Below, in pieces: positions 1 to 12,467 of a stretch of DNA of 64,000 bases; positions within the stretch are counted from its first letter, which is position 1; every line of letters begins with the position of its first letter. Source of the stretch: Megaleporinus macrocephalus (taxonomy: Eukaryota > Chordata > Actinopteri > Characiformes > Anostomidae). The translations under genes and the position numbers were made by a program. The notes under the pieces were generated by a model that saw only the letters and a program-made list of their open reading frames with translations, was not told the DNA's origin and searched no databases. The DNA lies in contig CM038715.1 in NCBI GenBank assembly GCA_021613375.1, positions 4,460,378-4,524,377 on the forward strand, written 5' to 3'.

Positions 1-1960
1 TCTTCATTAACACGTCTTCACCCTACATATTTCAGAACAATAGCAATTCACCCAAAAGCTGGATTCACATAAACACAGCCAACACAGCAGCTGCCTTTAC
101 TATTAAGTGTAGTCCATTAAACACAGACACAACTTCTGTTCAGAGACATAAAACCTCGACTTAATGGCCATAATGTCGCAGCAATGTTTAACATTTACAC
201 AAAGGCAGTTTAGTATTAAAAAAACGAAATTTGCAGAAAATCAACAATTCTAAAGTTGTTTCCACTAGTTTTCGGGTTTGTGTGGGTAGAAAAGGATATA
301 TTTTAAGGGATATATGTTTCTTTTGCTTTACATTTTCAAAACGCAACTGAGGATTTGTAGCAGAAACTGGCACTGATAACAAACTGAAGCCTTAAAACAA
401 ATGTGTTCAGCTCTGTAGAGCATTGCCTGCTGTGTCAGCCAGTACAGGTTTGGATGATACTGTGGCCAGGTGCTCTGAAGGCTGAAGTTATCATTAGAGG
501 TGAGGGTCACTGGTTTAACCCTTATGTTACTACAGATATACACTTAGATACAACATTTAGGGAGATATAACATCTAGTGAGTGTCTAAGTAGGCACTGAC
601 TACGTAGGCAGCTGTTTAAGTAGGCAGCGCTCTCTCTGACATCTCTCCTCATAAAACAGAGTAGGCTTGTTCGAGATACGGCTGCGCCTGGCCTTGGTGG
701 TCAGCGAGAGCAGCCGGACACAGGTGGGGGAAGAGGTTACAAAAGAGCCTCAACTCGGACAGTCGCCACCTGCAGCCTATGTGAGCAACGGCGGGTCTCA
801 CGGTGTTTGCTCTCTTTACAGCTGATGAAGTAGAAGCAATAGAAAAATAGTAAAAAGAAAGAAAAGAATTAGAAAGAGTAGAAAGAAAAAAAGAACCAAA
901 CGGAATATTGATGTAGTGCTTTTAAAGACCCTCACAAATCATAAAAATCTATGACACTGGAGTCTCTTCATGATCTGAAATACTAATTATAAAAAATAAA
1001 TGTGTTGAATACTGCATGTAAATGAACTGTCATGCTACTTATATGATAGTATTAGTGTGAATATGAGGTGTTTAAAGAGTTTTAGAGGAGATATCTATAT
1101 TTTATATATATTTTATAGTAAAAAGAGTTCAACGTCAGAGGTGTCCGCGGAGCTTCTGACCAATGAGGATTAAGCTCGTCGTCATAAAGCCGTCTCTCAG
1201 CTTGCGCAGTTAGTGGAGAGCAACTGCAGCGACTGTGTGTGAAGTCTGCAGCTCCTCACGCTCGCGAGATTTTAACGTCGTATGTCATCGTGAAGCGACG
1301 GTGGCGCCGACTGAAGTCTTAGCTTGTTGCTAAGCTACCGGCCGGCTATCCAAAACAGTAGGCTAGCATAAATGCTAATGGCACAAGCATAAAACAGCAA
1401 AGTGGTCAAAAACTCGTTACAGAGTTTTAAATAAAATGCTTTTTATGTGGTTGTACGACAGAAAACACAATAAAACACCAGAGAAAATCAGTTTAACTTA
1501 CATTTAAAGATGACTTCTCCATAGCTCCGCTTTTGTCCGCCATGTTTGGGAAAAAGTTCTGCCTGTGTTGCATCATGGGATTGTCTTAGCGGCTGAGGAA
1601 GAGTTCGATGCTTCTTTAAAATCAGGTCTAAATAAGGTTCCTCAGTAGACAGCATGTTTAAGGTATGTAAGAATTGGGACAGTCTACATGTCAGGAGCGC
1701 ATACTGTGACGTAAAAGGCTGCCTATGTAGGAGATCACTAGGTTTTCGAGACACACCCTTATAGTTTGAGCGTTCTTATGCTTACATGTATAAGTGTGTA
1801 CTTAATTAATCCAGACTCTGCCTAAAGCCCACACTGCCAATGCAAACTCTATTAAGGCATCTATCCATACAGTTACTGGTAAATATAACCTGACAGCACA
1901 CTGCTGCCCAGCTGAACAGAATTTGTCCTGACAGCACGTGTTCTCTGCTTGTGTGGTTAT
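1..1960 (+). repeat. Interspersed repeat, copy 1 (split by an insertion at 560-1758)
   Basis: Bases 1-559 and 1762-1960 together match 5585-6350 almost base for base. Shared landmarks are a run of 'caattcacccaaaagctgg', a later 'cactggtttaaccct', and 'cccacactgccaatgcaaa' in the right part. The two halves are separated by a 1.2-kb element that is missing from the second copy. No coding potential or family name is recognised. The left boundary is outside the window. Confidence 0.85.
560..1758. mobile_element. Harbinger-like non-autonomous DNA transposon with TTA target duplication
   Basis: The element starts GGGAGATATAACATCTAGTGA and ends with a sequence whose reverse complement is GGGTGTGTCTCG...CCTAGTGA, so the ends are imperfect inverted repeats. 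They share CTAGTGA and a nearby 'ctacRtaggcagc' block. It is flanked by TTA at 557-559 and 1759-1761. The related repeat at 5585-6350 has the uninterrupted site with a single TTA, which confirms both edges. A 3-bp TTA duplication is typical of the PIF/Harbinger superfamily (known). No transposase is present. The assignment to Harbinger is inference. Confidence 0.75.
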
Positions 1961-2240
1961 CTGACCTGTACAGAATATTTGTTCAAGCCTAACAGAGTCT
2001 GTTTTCCTCTGTCTCTGTTAACACTCTCAGAGCTTTCCAGATAAAGATATAGTCACTTAGCACTGATGACCAATAAGATACATCATAATATAAATTCAAA
2101 CGATATGCCGATGTATCAGTTACTATTTTAAGTTGAGTGCGACATGAGCAAGTTACAATAATTTTTTTTATCTAAACACGTAATGTTATATTTTTGAAAG
2201 ATATAAGGATTTGTTCCAACAGCAGTAACATACTATTTGC

Positions 2241-3639
2241 CAGAGGTCACTAATAGGCCGACTGCGGTCTGGACCCAAACTGATACTACTGAGGCTGACA
2301 TCTGGCAGTGTTTATTTTAAGCGGTGGAGCTTTTCTTGTCTTCACGGTATACGGGCATTGTGGCACAGTAACTTCACAGACCAATCATGTGTGTTCTAAG
2401 TTCACCACAGGCTCCTCAGCCAATCAGATCTGTGCATATTCGGGAGTGTGTCACGCGCGCAGGCGAGGTACGAAGTGAAAGCAGCAGTCAGAGAATAACG
2501 TAAGAAAAAAGAAAAGTTGAAGCTTTTCAATCAGTAATAAAGAGACATGTATGTTTATTCTTCCCACAGACAGCTCCAAACCAACAGGTCAAGATGTGAA
2601 ACAGAGTTAACAAGAAGCTGCACCTTTTATTTAACTTTTTCTATAAATAAACACTTTAAGATCCACTTTTTTCAAAAGCATTGTTTTTTTTATTGTAGAC
2701 CTTTTTAGCATTTAAAACAAGAAATATAGTTGAAATATACTGAACAGTATTTGTAATTTGGTTTATCTTTCAGTTGCTGATGACATAAAATGCTAATAGA
2801 GCTACTAGGACTTCAGTATACAAGATACAGCACTGAATCATAACACAAGTTACGCTCATAACACAAACACGGTCCGGACCTTGGCCTGAATTCCCTCTAA
2901 CTGGACCCTGAATTCTAATTCGGTAACATCCAGGTGGAGGAGATCTCCTCAGGCCAAGGTCCGGACCATCATCATTTCTAATGTGTGTTCTGATTCAGTG
3001 GTGTATCCTGTTTACTGAAGTAGTCTAATATCAGCATCTTATACCATCAGCTACTGAAACACCAACACATCACACATACCGTTCAGTATATTTTAGTATA
3101 TTTACTGTTTAAATACTGAACTGAAACAAGGACTTCATTTAAAAAACAGAATGTTTTTCAAAAAAGTACATCTTAAAGTGATTATTTATAGAGAAAGTAA
3201 ATAAAACTTGTGTCTTCTTGTTAACTCAGCTTTAAAGATTAACATGTTGGTTGTACAGAGCGGTATTCTCCAGAACTAGACGAGCAGGTCCATTCCAGAA
3301 CCGTTCCTGTTAAACACTCAGTTTTCTCTGTTCACTTTTCTGTTTTTACGTTATTCTTTCTGACTCGTTTTAGTCTCCGGCTGCTGCTTCTCGCTTCGTA
3401 CCCCCAATCTGCACAGATCTGATTGGCTGAGGAGCCTTCAGTGATCTTACAGCGCACGCGATTGGTCTCTGAGTTCACTGTGCCATAAAGCCTGTATACC
3501 GTAAAGACTAGAAAAGCTCCACCACTTAAAATAAACACAGTCTAAATGAAATCATTCTCAATAGATTATCGCTTTGGGTCCACATTGGACAACGTCTGGG
3601 TCCAGATCCGGACCACGGTCCGCCTATTAGTGACCCCTG
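2241..3639. mobile_element. hAT-like foldback element with long inverted arms
   Basis: The left end CAGAGGTCACTAATAGGC and the right end (reverse complement CAGGGGTCACTAATAGGC) are inverted repeats. The similarity continues inward for several hundred bases: 2250-2700 mirrors about 3180-3630, and a central palindrome carries 'ggtccggaccttggcctga' in both directions. The CAGGGGTCAC terminus resembles hAT ends (known). The bases either side do not form a clear 8-bp duplication. Short open frames in the arms (3332-3538 minus) recur at 15909-16142, which shows that they are repeat sequence, not genes. Confidence 0.7.
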
Positions 3640-4866
3640 AAAGCCTTATGCATAAAATTGGCTTGGACAATTGACTTGTCAGCTGTGGTTATTTTAATGA
3701 AAAGTGAAGTGGAGAAGAACCACTGGTTCCTCTATTATTGGTTCAGTTCTGCATGAGCAGTGGAAAAGCGCCCAGTGTTTCAGCTGCTGCCCTTTAAATT
3801 ACATGAGAATATTTCTAGTTATTCTATCTTAGTGAACATTATTAAAACCAATGAATATGGAAATGCATCATTTAAACATGGTACAATACTTTCAGCCCAG
3901 CTTGGTTCTTGTATTCTGATTTCCAGTCTGGCAACCTGCACATGATAAATCAAAGAGATTCTAGATAACAAAGTTTTTTTCATTTCATGTGAACCGTTGT
4001 GTCCTGCAAATGTAAATTGTAATGTTTGTCTGTGGATGACTGAATGATTTTGAATAAGTAAATCCTTACACAGTGCGAATGTATGTAAACAAATAATGTG
4101 TGATTATGTACCTCACCCACTTTATGTTTCTCAAGTCTTCAGCGACTTCCCATTTTCAACACTAACATTAGCCGTACAGTGTGTTTTTGTGATGGTGAAT
4201 AATAATTGAGAGAGATTTATCAATAGTTTGTAACGTTCTTTTTATTTTGACTTACATCACAATTACTAGTGTGACCTGCGACCCCCGCGCCGGATACTGA
4301 CTGTTTATTTACTGTAGCTTAAATCGCTGCTTCTAAAGCTTACACTGTAAACTTCAGATGAAGGATTTGCATTTCTACTGGATTTTTAGAGATACTTTAG
4401 TGGGATTAGCACAGCAGCACCATGGGTTTCTGGGGGATTAGGAGAGAATGCTTTTAACAAGATTAGTTTTTGTGGACAGCCCGAGCCATTTGATGGTTTG
4501 TATCAGCTCCACAGCTCTTAAAGCCTAATGTTCTGTTCACACATGCTTTATTGGATGCTGGCCATTAACATCAGTCAAGTGAACTGTCTCTCTTAGTTAC
4601 ACCTCTTTCTTTATAGGTGAGAGAATTCACCTTGTTTTTAAAAGGAAAGCTGGTAACAGTATATATTTTAAATTGCTATAGCCATGCTTTAAGCATATGT
4701 CCATGAAATAACAGTGATGTGTTAGCATTACAGCTAATGGTCATGTTTGAGATCATGATGGCCTACACGAGTACACCTAGACCAGAGTTCAGACTGGGAG
4801 CTACATGATGCCGACCAGGCTGAACTCCACACACACACATAAAGTGGGTAACTCAACTCAGTAAAG

Positions 4867-5515
4867 CGGTAGCGAACCATGACCCTTAAGCCTCGGTCCT
4901 CTCCCCCAACCCCCCACCCCCCAACCACCGTCTGAAAAACTAATAAACAGCAAGTCAAGAAACAAAAAATGAGACGACAGGAATACAACAAACAATAACA
5001 TCTGTACAACATAGACAACTTAGAGGGGGTGGTTTTGACAGTTTGGGGGGGACATGGGCTTCCATCGTGACTCAGTAAACTAGCTAGCGGTGGTAGCCTA
5101 GCGCTAGCTAGCTGTTTCTCTAGCTTGTGTCGCCACAGTGGCGGGAAATGATCATACAGTTAAGCCCCGCCCACTTAGAGGGAAGATATGATTGGTCAGT
5201 TTTACTGTTTGAAATTGGTATGGTGCTGAATTATAACTGCCTGGCCCCCTCTGTACATGAACAGCGGGACCACCAATCACCAACATTCTGTGGAGGCATC
5301 ACAGTCCTTATAGGGGGAGACACAGACTCACAGGCTTCCACTTAACCCCTCACGCTCCAACACAGATTGAATAAACACGTTTGAATAATTTATATATTTT
5401 TTTGTAATTGTTAAGATGTTGATTGTCAAACTGTAAGTAGATAAAATAAAATTATATATATATATTATTTTGGCCCCTCTGAGAGGGCGTAGAGGGCCAT
5501 GACAGTACCCCACTG
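4867..5515. mobile_element. hAT-like MITE, copy 1, with 8-bp target duplication
   Basis: The element is bounded by CAGTAAAG at 4859-4866 and again at 5516-5523. Its ends are imperfect inverted repeats (left CGGTAGCGAACCATGACCCT; right, reverse-complemented, CAGTGGGGTACTGTCATGGC). An 8-bp duplication fits the hAT superfamily. The interior is shared with 10078-10962, including 'cacttagagggaagatatga' and 'gggggagacacagactcaca'. It carries no transposase. Confidence 0.8.
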
Positions 5516-5584
5516 CAGTAAAGCACTAATGTCCCACAGGCTCATTATACTGTATCAGGCTATAGATTTAGAACAGCTGTGCAG

Positions 5585-6350
5585 TCTTTACCCAACATAT
5601 TTCAAAACAATAGCAATTCACCCAAAAGCTGGATTTACATAAACACAGCCAACACAGCAGCTCCCTTTACTATTAAGTGTTTAAGTCTACTCAACACAGA
5701 CACAACTTCTGTTCAGAGACATAAAACCTTGATGGCCATAATGTCACAGTAAAATTTAACAAATTCACAAAGGCAGTTTTATAGTAAAAAAAAAAATTTG
5801 CAGAAAAAAATTTGCAGAAAATCAACAATTCTAAAGTAGTTTTCATTGGTTTTCAGGTTTGTGTGGGTAGAAAAGGATATATTTTTAGGAATATACGTTT
5901 CTTTTGCTTTACATTTTCTAAACACAACTAAGGATTTATAACAGAAACTGGCACTGATAACAAACTGAAGCCTTGAAACAAATGTGATCAGCTCTGTAGA
6001 GCATTGCCTGCTGTGTCAGCCTGTGCATGTTTGGATGATACTGTGGGCAGGTGCACTGACGCTATCACTAGAGGTGAGGGTCACTGGTTTAACCCTCATG
6101 TTACTACTATATTACTATATTATGTTACTAGATATACACTTAGATATAACATTTATAGTTTAAGTGTTCTTATGCTTACATGTATAAGTGTATACTTAAT
6201 TTCTCTAGACTCTCCCAAAAGCCCACACTGCCAATGCAAACTCTATTAAGGCATCTATCAATACAGTTACTGGTAAATATAACACGACAGCACACTGCTG
6301 CACAGCCGACCAGAATTTGTCCTGACAGCACATGTTCTCTGCCGTGAGGT
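5585..6350 (+). repeat. Interspersed repeat, copy 2 (uninterrupted)
   Basis: This is the second copy of the repeat at 1-559 plus 1762-1960. It lacks the Harbinger-like insertion and so acts as the empty site: 'acattTAtagttt'-type sequence with one TTA near 6152-6160. Small insertions and deletions separate the copies. No gene is seen in it. Confidence 0.85.
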
Positions 6351-7265
6351 GTCAATGTGATGTAGCAGTGTTCAAGTACAGTTTTACAGTTTATTTTCCA
6401 ATAAAAGCACTTTTTGTTGAGTCTTATGTTTTTAACAGCCTGCTGGAATGTATTCTTTATTGGTTCTATCACACATATAATGTCACATACTTTGTATCCT
6501 GTCACTCACTGCTATCAGTTATCAGGTCATTCATGTGAGACCCACTAGAACCGATCCAGATTGCTGAGTGATCCAAGTGTTGAGCTCAGTTATCTGGTAG
6601 GCAGGATTCCTCCAGCCAGGAAAGTTATTGTCTGCTGCTATGAAATTCCTTGCTTTTGCATTTCCTTTCACTGTAGTCTTCCTTCTCACCCATTTCTTCC
6701 TCTTTTTATTAAAATACATGTGTTTTACTGATATACTTTTGATCTGAGTATCAGACATTCCTACTTTTAGAAGGTGAGATGTTACTTTAGGCGGTTAAAT
6801 TGAACTCAAAAGCCAAGGTGCCTAGGAACGGCGACTTTTGGTCAATCATGTGAGTGGAATACGTTTAAAAGTTCCTCTGCTAGTGCTGCTGCAGAAGCCA
6901 AGCCACTTCCACCCTCAAGTCCCGCTGGAGATAAGACTTTTCCACCTCAATTCACTGTATCTATGAAGAGCATCTGCCACTCTTAAATGGATCTGTATTG
7001 GCAGTGAGAGCCCTGTGGTGCAGGGTGTGTTTGTCATGTGTAAAGTGAAGCTAGCATTCGACTCTAGAGTGGCACTCCAGCATTACTGATCTTCAGGCGT
7101 GGGCTACGGGGTATAAAAGAATGGGAAAGCCTACGAACACCACCTACAGTCTTCAGCAAGCGGCCTGCAGCTGCTCCACTAGTCCAGTCAGGCCGCCATC
7201 AACCACAGCTTCAGCTCCCTCCAGCATGGAAATAACATGTCCCTGCTGTACTCTAACCACAGCAG

Positions 7266-7302
<37 letters not shown>

Positions 7303-8149
7303 TGATTAGAAGCTGCCATCTATTCGCAGCCCGTGTTCTAATTGAGCATTCATTGTGTGAGCTTGCACACTTCTGCGGGTTAAGTGTTATAAATAAGGTG
7401 CTAATGAATTCCTGTCTCTCTGATATGCTGGTGGCTACTGTCTGTCTTTGGTCATAGTGTTTGAGCAGAGCCTGGGCTTGATCCACTCTGACAGTTTAGC
7501 AACCAGCAGAGGAGTGGCATACCCTTTGCCCTTTCTTTCAGCATATCTGTTGCCATCACCATCAATTAAAAACGTAATGCACCGAATTCACCCAGTAAAA
7601 TCTGACAGAATCACTGCTAACATACCCTGCCCTAGTAATCGACTTCAGAGTCTAATTCCAATCACTGTCTGCCACTGGGCTCCTGCTGATACACTTCTAT
7701 AGAAGTGCTTGATTGGCTAGATCAGATGCATTTGCGTTAGATAAGAAGGTAGGAAACTACTAGTACAGGTGGATCTAGAACCTGTAGGTAGGTATTGTTA
7801 TTGTACAAGTGGGGTTCAGGATTAATCGTTGAGTCAGGGTTGAGTTGTTGTTGTTGTTTCCCCTTAAACACATAAACAGCCCCACAATGATGTCGAAGTC
7901 ACTGACATGGCATCTGGGTTGACCAATCAGGTTTTAAGGGAGTCCACCAGCCACACCGGCCACCCTTTTAAAACTGTGTATGTGTGTTAAATGTAGGGTG
8001 TAACTTAGAAACGTAGATTTCCAGAAGAATAGTCAGTAACTACTGGTGTCCTACTGGTGTATTTCTTATTTTCTATCCGATGTGGAAATTATATACACAT
8101 TTGTATCAAATTAATTCAGTTTTCCTTATTTTTAATATGTACATACACT
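6351..8149. other. Intergenic stretch without recognised gene
   Basis: The region is unremarkable AT-rich sequence. It contains a (CA)n run at about 7267-7300 and no supported exon or RNA gene. Open frames here are short and unsupported. Confidence 0.6.
7267..7300. repeat. (CA)n microsatellite
   Basis: An uninterrupted run of about 17 CA dinucleotides. Confidence 0.95.
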
Positions 8150-8830
8150 CACCAACCCTTTCATTAGGTACACCACTAGCACTGGGTTGCACCATCTTTT
8201 GCCTTCAGAACTACCTTAACTCTCTGTAACATAGATTCAACAAGGTGCAGGAACCATTCCTCAGATATTTTGCTCACACAGTTGCTGCAGATCTGTCAGC
8301 TACACATCTATGAGGCAAATCTCTCATTCCACCCCACCACAATCTACTAGATTGAGATATTGTGACTGTGAAGGCCACTCGAGCATTGAGACATGGCACT
8401 TTATCCTGCTGGAAGTTGTCATCAGAAGATGGTACAGTGGGATGGACATGGTTAGCAGGTAGGATGTGGCTCAACTGGTGTTAAAGTGGGCAGAGAAAAT
8501 ATCCCACACACCATTACCCCACCACCACCAGCCTTAATCTTTAATACAAGGCAGGATGGATCCATGCTTTCATGTTGTGTATGCCAAAATTTGACTCTAC
8601 CACCTAAATCGAGACTCATCAGACCAGGCAATGTTTTACCAATTGTATGTTGTCCAATTTCGGTGAGTCTGTGTGAAATGTAGCCTCAGTTTCCTGTTCT
8701 TAGCTGACTGGAGAGGCATTTGGTGTTATTGTCTGCTGCTGTAGCCCATCTGCTTCAAGGTTCGACATATTGTGTGTTCAGGGATGTTGTTCTTCATACC
8801 TGGGTAGTAGTGAGTGGTTATTTTAGTTAC
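8150..8830 (-). pseudogene. Tc1/mariner-like transposase relic
   Basis: Read on the minus strand, 8474-8274 contains pieces typical of the C-terminal catalytic half of fish Tc1-like transposases: 'NHVHPTVPSSDDNFQQDK', where family members usually have an ADHVHPF...PSSDGYFQQDNAPCH stretch. Further 3' the strand reads through the region that encodes the SPDLNPIEHLWD-type motif in intact relatives, here degraded. About 8500-8800 corresponds to more upstream coding sequence. The frame is broken repeatedly, the usual Asp-Asn-Ala-Pro context is altered, and the N-terminal DNA-binding part is not recognisable. This is an old, inactive copy. Family assignment is from recalled motifs, not from a search. 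Confidence 0.8.
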
Positions 8831-10077
8831 TGATCTTGTGAGACATCGTCAACCATCTGCATCGGTTGCTGTGGTAATAGCAAAAATGCCTCTATATGTA
8901 GACCATCATTGACTACAAAGCCGACAGTAGTGACTAACAGGGTGGCGAGTTTTTGAGAGGGAGGTATAGTCATGATAGGGGCTTAAATGATGAACAAGGC
9001 ATCCGAAAAATAGGAGGCCTCCATAGTGACTAAATAGCTGGTAATACAAATTTCAAACATGGATGCAGGAGAGATGGCGGTGCATCTAAACCATCACTTG
9101 CAGTTTACTGACTGCTGTTCTCTTCCATAGTGCGAATAAATAGAAATACTTATAAGCATGAATCTTCGCCTTCACCATTCTTGAATCCCGGCACTTTCAT
9201 CCTTCAGTTCAACATTGTTGTTGTTTATTACATTTATCACACTTTGAAACTGAACTCACAATTTTAATTGCATTTCAAACCACCCTTAAATGTGGTCTGG
9301 ATCAAAGTTGAAAGAATGAAAACATTTGTGGATGAAGCATGAACTTGAAACAGTGTTTCCTTAACACAAGCACCACTGCCTACAATGGTTCTAGAGTCTC
9401 TGCCCAGTTATAAGTACCATGGTTGTGTAAACTGGCAGACATATAAACATATTTTATGTAAACCTATTTATTTGCAACTTGGCAGCAATTAAACCTTACA
9501 AGATATTAAGTTCACTAAATGTCATACACAAATTTGTAGATGTTTATAAGATTTCGTCAACAATTGATGCTTGTTGCAGCTTCTGCTAATGCAGTTACAG
9601 TACATGGATATTCTATGTTGTTAAATGGAACCTGTGTTGTATCATTACATTATGAAAATTCAAATGTGCATAAGTGTTCAACAGAGTGAGATTAAAAACT
9701 AGAAAGCTTGGTCACCCTACATATATCTTCTTAGCAGCCTCTCATTATGTATTTTGTCATATGATTATAATATTAGTGTTGGCATTAGACAAATTGATAA
9801 ATGCTGTTTCTGATGATCCGCTGTTTTGGAAAAGTGCTGATATTAATATGCAGATGAGAAGTGGCACCGCTGTCAGCATCTCGCTGTCATGGCAGCTTCT
9901 GTGATTAAGGTCACAAGCCCTGAAGATAAGATTAAATTGCTGAGAGTTCCATGGTGATAACATGACATGTTCCCCCAGTAGAGCACAACAGTGCACTGTA
10001 GCTAGTGCCTCATGTATGTTGTTCAGATTTGGTTGAATGATCAAATGATCTTCCACCCTGTTGTAATATGTTTTATT
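8831..10077. other. Intergenic stretch, nothing recognised
   Basis: AT-rich sequence with no splice-bounded exon, RNA gene or clear repeat end that I can support. Confidence 0.5.
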
Positions 10078-10842
10078 CAGTAGCGAATCGTGACCCTTAA
10101 GCCTCTGCCCTCTCCCCCTACACTCCCCCACCCCCCCCCCCCAGCGCAAAAAAAAAAACATCGAAAAAAAAAATACTGTTTCCTCGCCTAAAAAAATGCA
10201 TCAAGAAACAAAAAATGAGACAACAGAAATGCAACAAACCATAACATCTGTACAATATAGACAACTTCTTAATCTAAATAAGGTTCCTCCTTATAAACCA
10301 CCAAACATAAACACTTTTTTCCTCCTTTAAGGCTTTTTTGCTCTCGTGATTTGATATTTTTCCTCATGCGCGAAGTGCAATACCGTCGGCTGCTCTCTGC
10401 GCGTGAGAGAAATGTGTTTTTTACAGTTGGAGGGGGACATGGGCTTCCATCGTAACTCAGTAAACTAGGTAGCGGGGTAGCCTAGCACTAGCTAACTGTT
10501 TCTCCAGCTAGCGTCATCACAGTGGGCGGAAATGATCATACAGTTAAGCCCGCCCACTTAGAGGGAAGATATGATTGGTCAGTTTTACTGTCATTTGAAA
10601 TTGGTATGGTGCTGAATTATAACTGCCTGGCCCCCTCTGTACATGAACAGCGGGACCACCAATCACCAACATTCTGTGGAGGCATCACAGTCCTTATAGG
10701 GGGAGACACAGACTCACAGGCTTCCACTTAACCCCTCACGCTCCAACACAGATTGAATAGACACGACTGAATAATTTATTTGTCTATATTTTTATCATTG
10801 TTTAGATGTTGATTGTCAAACTGTAAGTAGATAAAATAAAAT

Positions 10843-10911
<69 letters not shown>

Positions 10912-10962
10912 ATATTTTAGGCCCTCTGAGAGGGCATAGAGGGCCATGACGGTTCTCCACTG
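10078..10962. mobile_element. hAT-like MITE, copy 2, with internal (TG)n
   Basis: Same family as 4867-5515. The left end is CAGTAGCGAATCGTGACCCTT and the right end, reverse-complemented, is CAGTGGAGAACCGTCATGGC. It is longer than copy 1, because of extra sequence at about 10150-10430 and a (TA)(TG)n tract at about 10845-10908 near the 3' end. Flanking 8-mers no longer match, so the target duplication is lost or mutated. Confidence 0.75.
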
Positions 10963-12433
10963 ACATATTAACATTTAATTGTTACTGTATATTAAACATT
11001 TCTGTATTTCAGATCATTAGATCATCTATTTGACAGAGGAATTACGTGATGTGGTCTTCCACGATTACTGGTGGGTTCAGAGGAGCTGTGAATACCCTCA
11101 GCTTCCCACGGCACGATCAAAAACAGGTTTTATCAATTTAACACTGACTGACATTTTCCAGGGCTGGCCTGGGTGAAAAATCACTCCTCGTATGCTCTCT
11201 GCTGAACTTTCTTGGCTCAGTGTGTTGCCCTGATTTAGCGCTCCAGGTCAGTGGCACTAATTAATCTGATTGATTCCAGCAGTTTCAGGCCAGGGAAGAC
11301 TCTGGACACTACCCTGCTGATTTGACATTCTAACAGTAGCAGTGATTAAGGAGGTGGGCACTTCCACCACATGGAAATCTATGATAATCAATTGAAGGAG
11401 CTAAGCAATGAGAGCAATATACAAAAACTATCATGAGCTATATTTGTTTTTATGCATTCTGCATGTTCGCATTTATAAAAAAAAACACAGTTTTTTGACT
11501 TTGTATAATTTTATACTAATCGGAGATTCTGTACTGTAAAACATATACAATATATATATGAAATATGAAAAATCTATTGTAAAGGACAGTGTTATGCAGC
11601 AAAAAAGTATGATTTTGTTCATTTTTAAAGCAAAAACTATTTATTAAAAATACGTTTGCAGCAAAGAATTTAATAAGATGTCTCTTCTAATTTTAATTCT
11701 AAGAATAGTCATTAACTGAGGATGGTTCCAGAGCGTAATGAATTTCCTGGCCCTTTAATATGGCATAACATTAGTGCCAAAACTTAAGTGCGCAACACTT
11801 GAGGTGAAAAATAGAAACCTCACCATCTAAAAGCTATTTTGATAGAAACTACTCGGATAAACAGATCAGGAACTATGAAAAAGTCTAGAGATTGTACTTT
11901 GTTTTCAAGTCACCACCACTTACAAAATGCAGCCGACGGTATTGCACTTTACACAGACCAATAGTACAGACCACTGTTAGCTCCACTGAAGAAGTTCGAC
12001 AGTGACACTGCCAGTGATTGGCTGTGATGTTCTGTGTTTAGTTGAATCTGACCCCCTTCGTTTACCCAAATTCATTTTTGAGGAGATAAAACCATCTATG
12101 ACTAAACACGACTGAAGAACGTAAAGATGGATCAGACATGGATTCTTGTGGTTGCTTAAGAGGTTCTAGCGTTACTAATAAGCTCTTGCTAACTGTCTTT
12201 GGTGTCTTCTACAGATAACATGACTGCTACTATTAGCCTTTTATGCTTATTAGCAGGCTCTCAGCTTATTTGATTAAAGTCACTGTCTGTCACTACTTTT
12301 GCCAAAACCATAGAACCTCAGTTTACATGGACTGAATCTAAAAATTCTTTGATGATGATGTCCTAACATAGAGTGTAAGCACTTCCTCCCAGTGCCTGCG
12401 AAGGACTCAGTCTCCAGAATACTAGGTAGCTCT

Positions 12434-12466
<33 letters not shown>
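10963..12466. other. Intergenic stretch ending in a (CA)n microsatellite
   Basis: No exon or RNA gene is supported. The last 30 bases (12437-12466) are a CA repeat that served as the insertion target of the next element. Confidence 0.55.

Positions 12467-12467
<1 letters not shown>

Noticed and set aside
3332..3538. Conserved-looking peptide also present at 15909-16142
   Set aside because: Conservation is only between copies of the same foldback transposon. There is no supporting structure.
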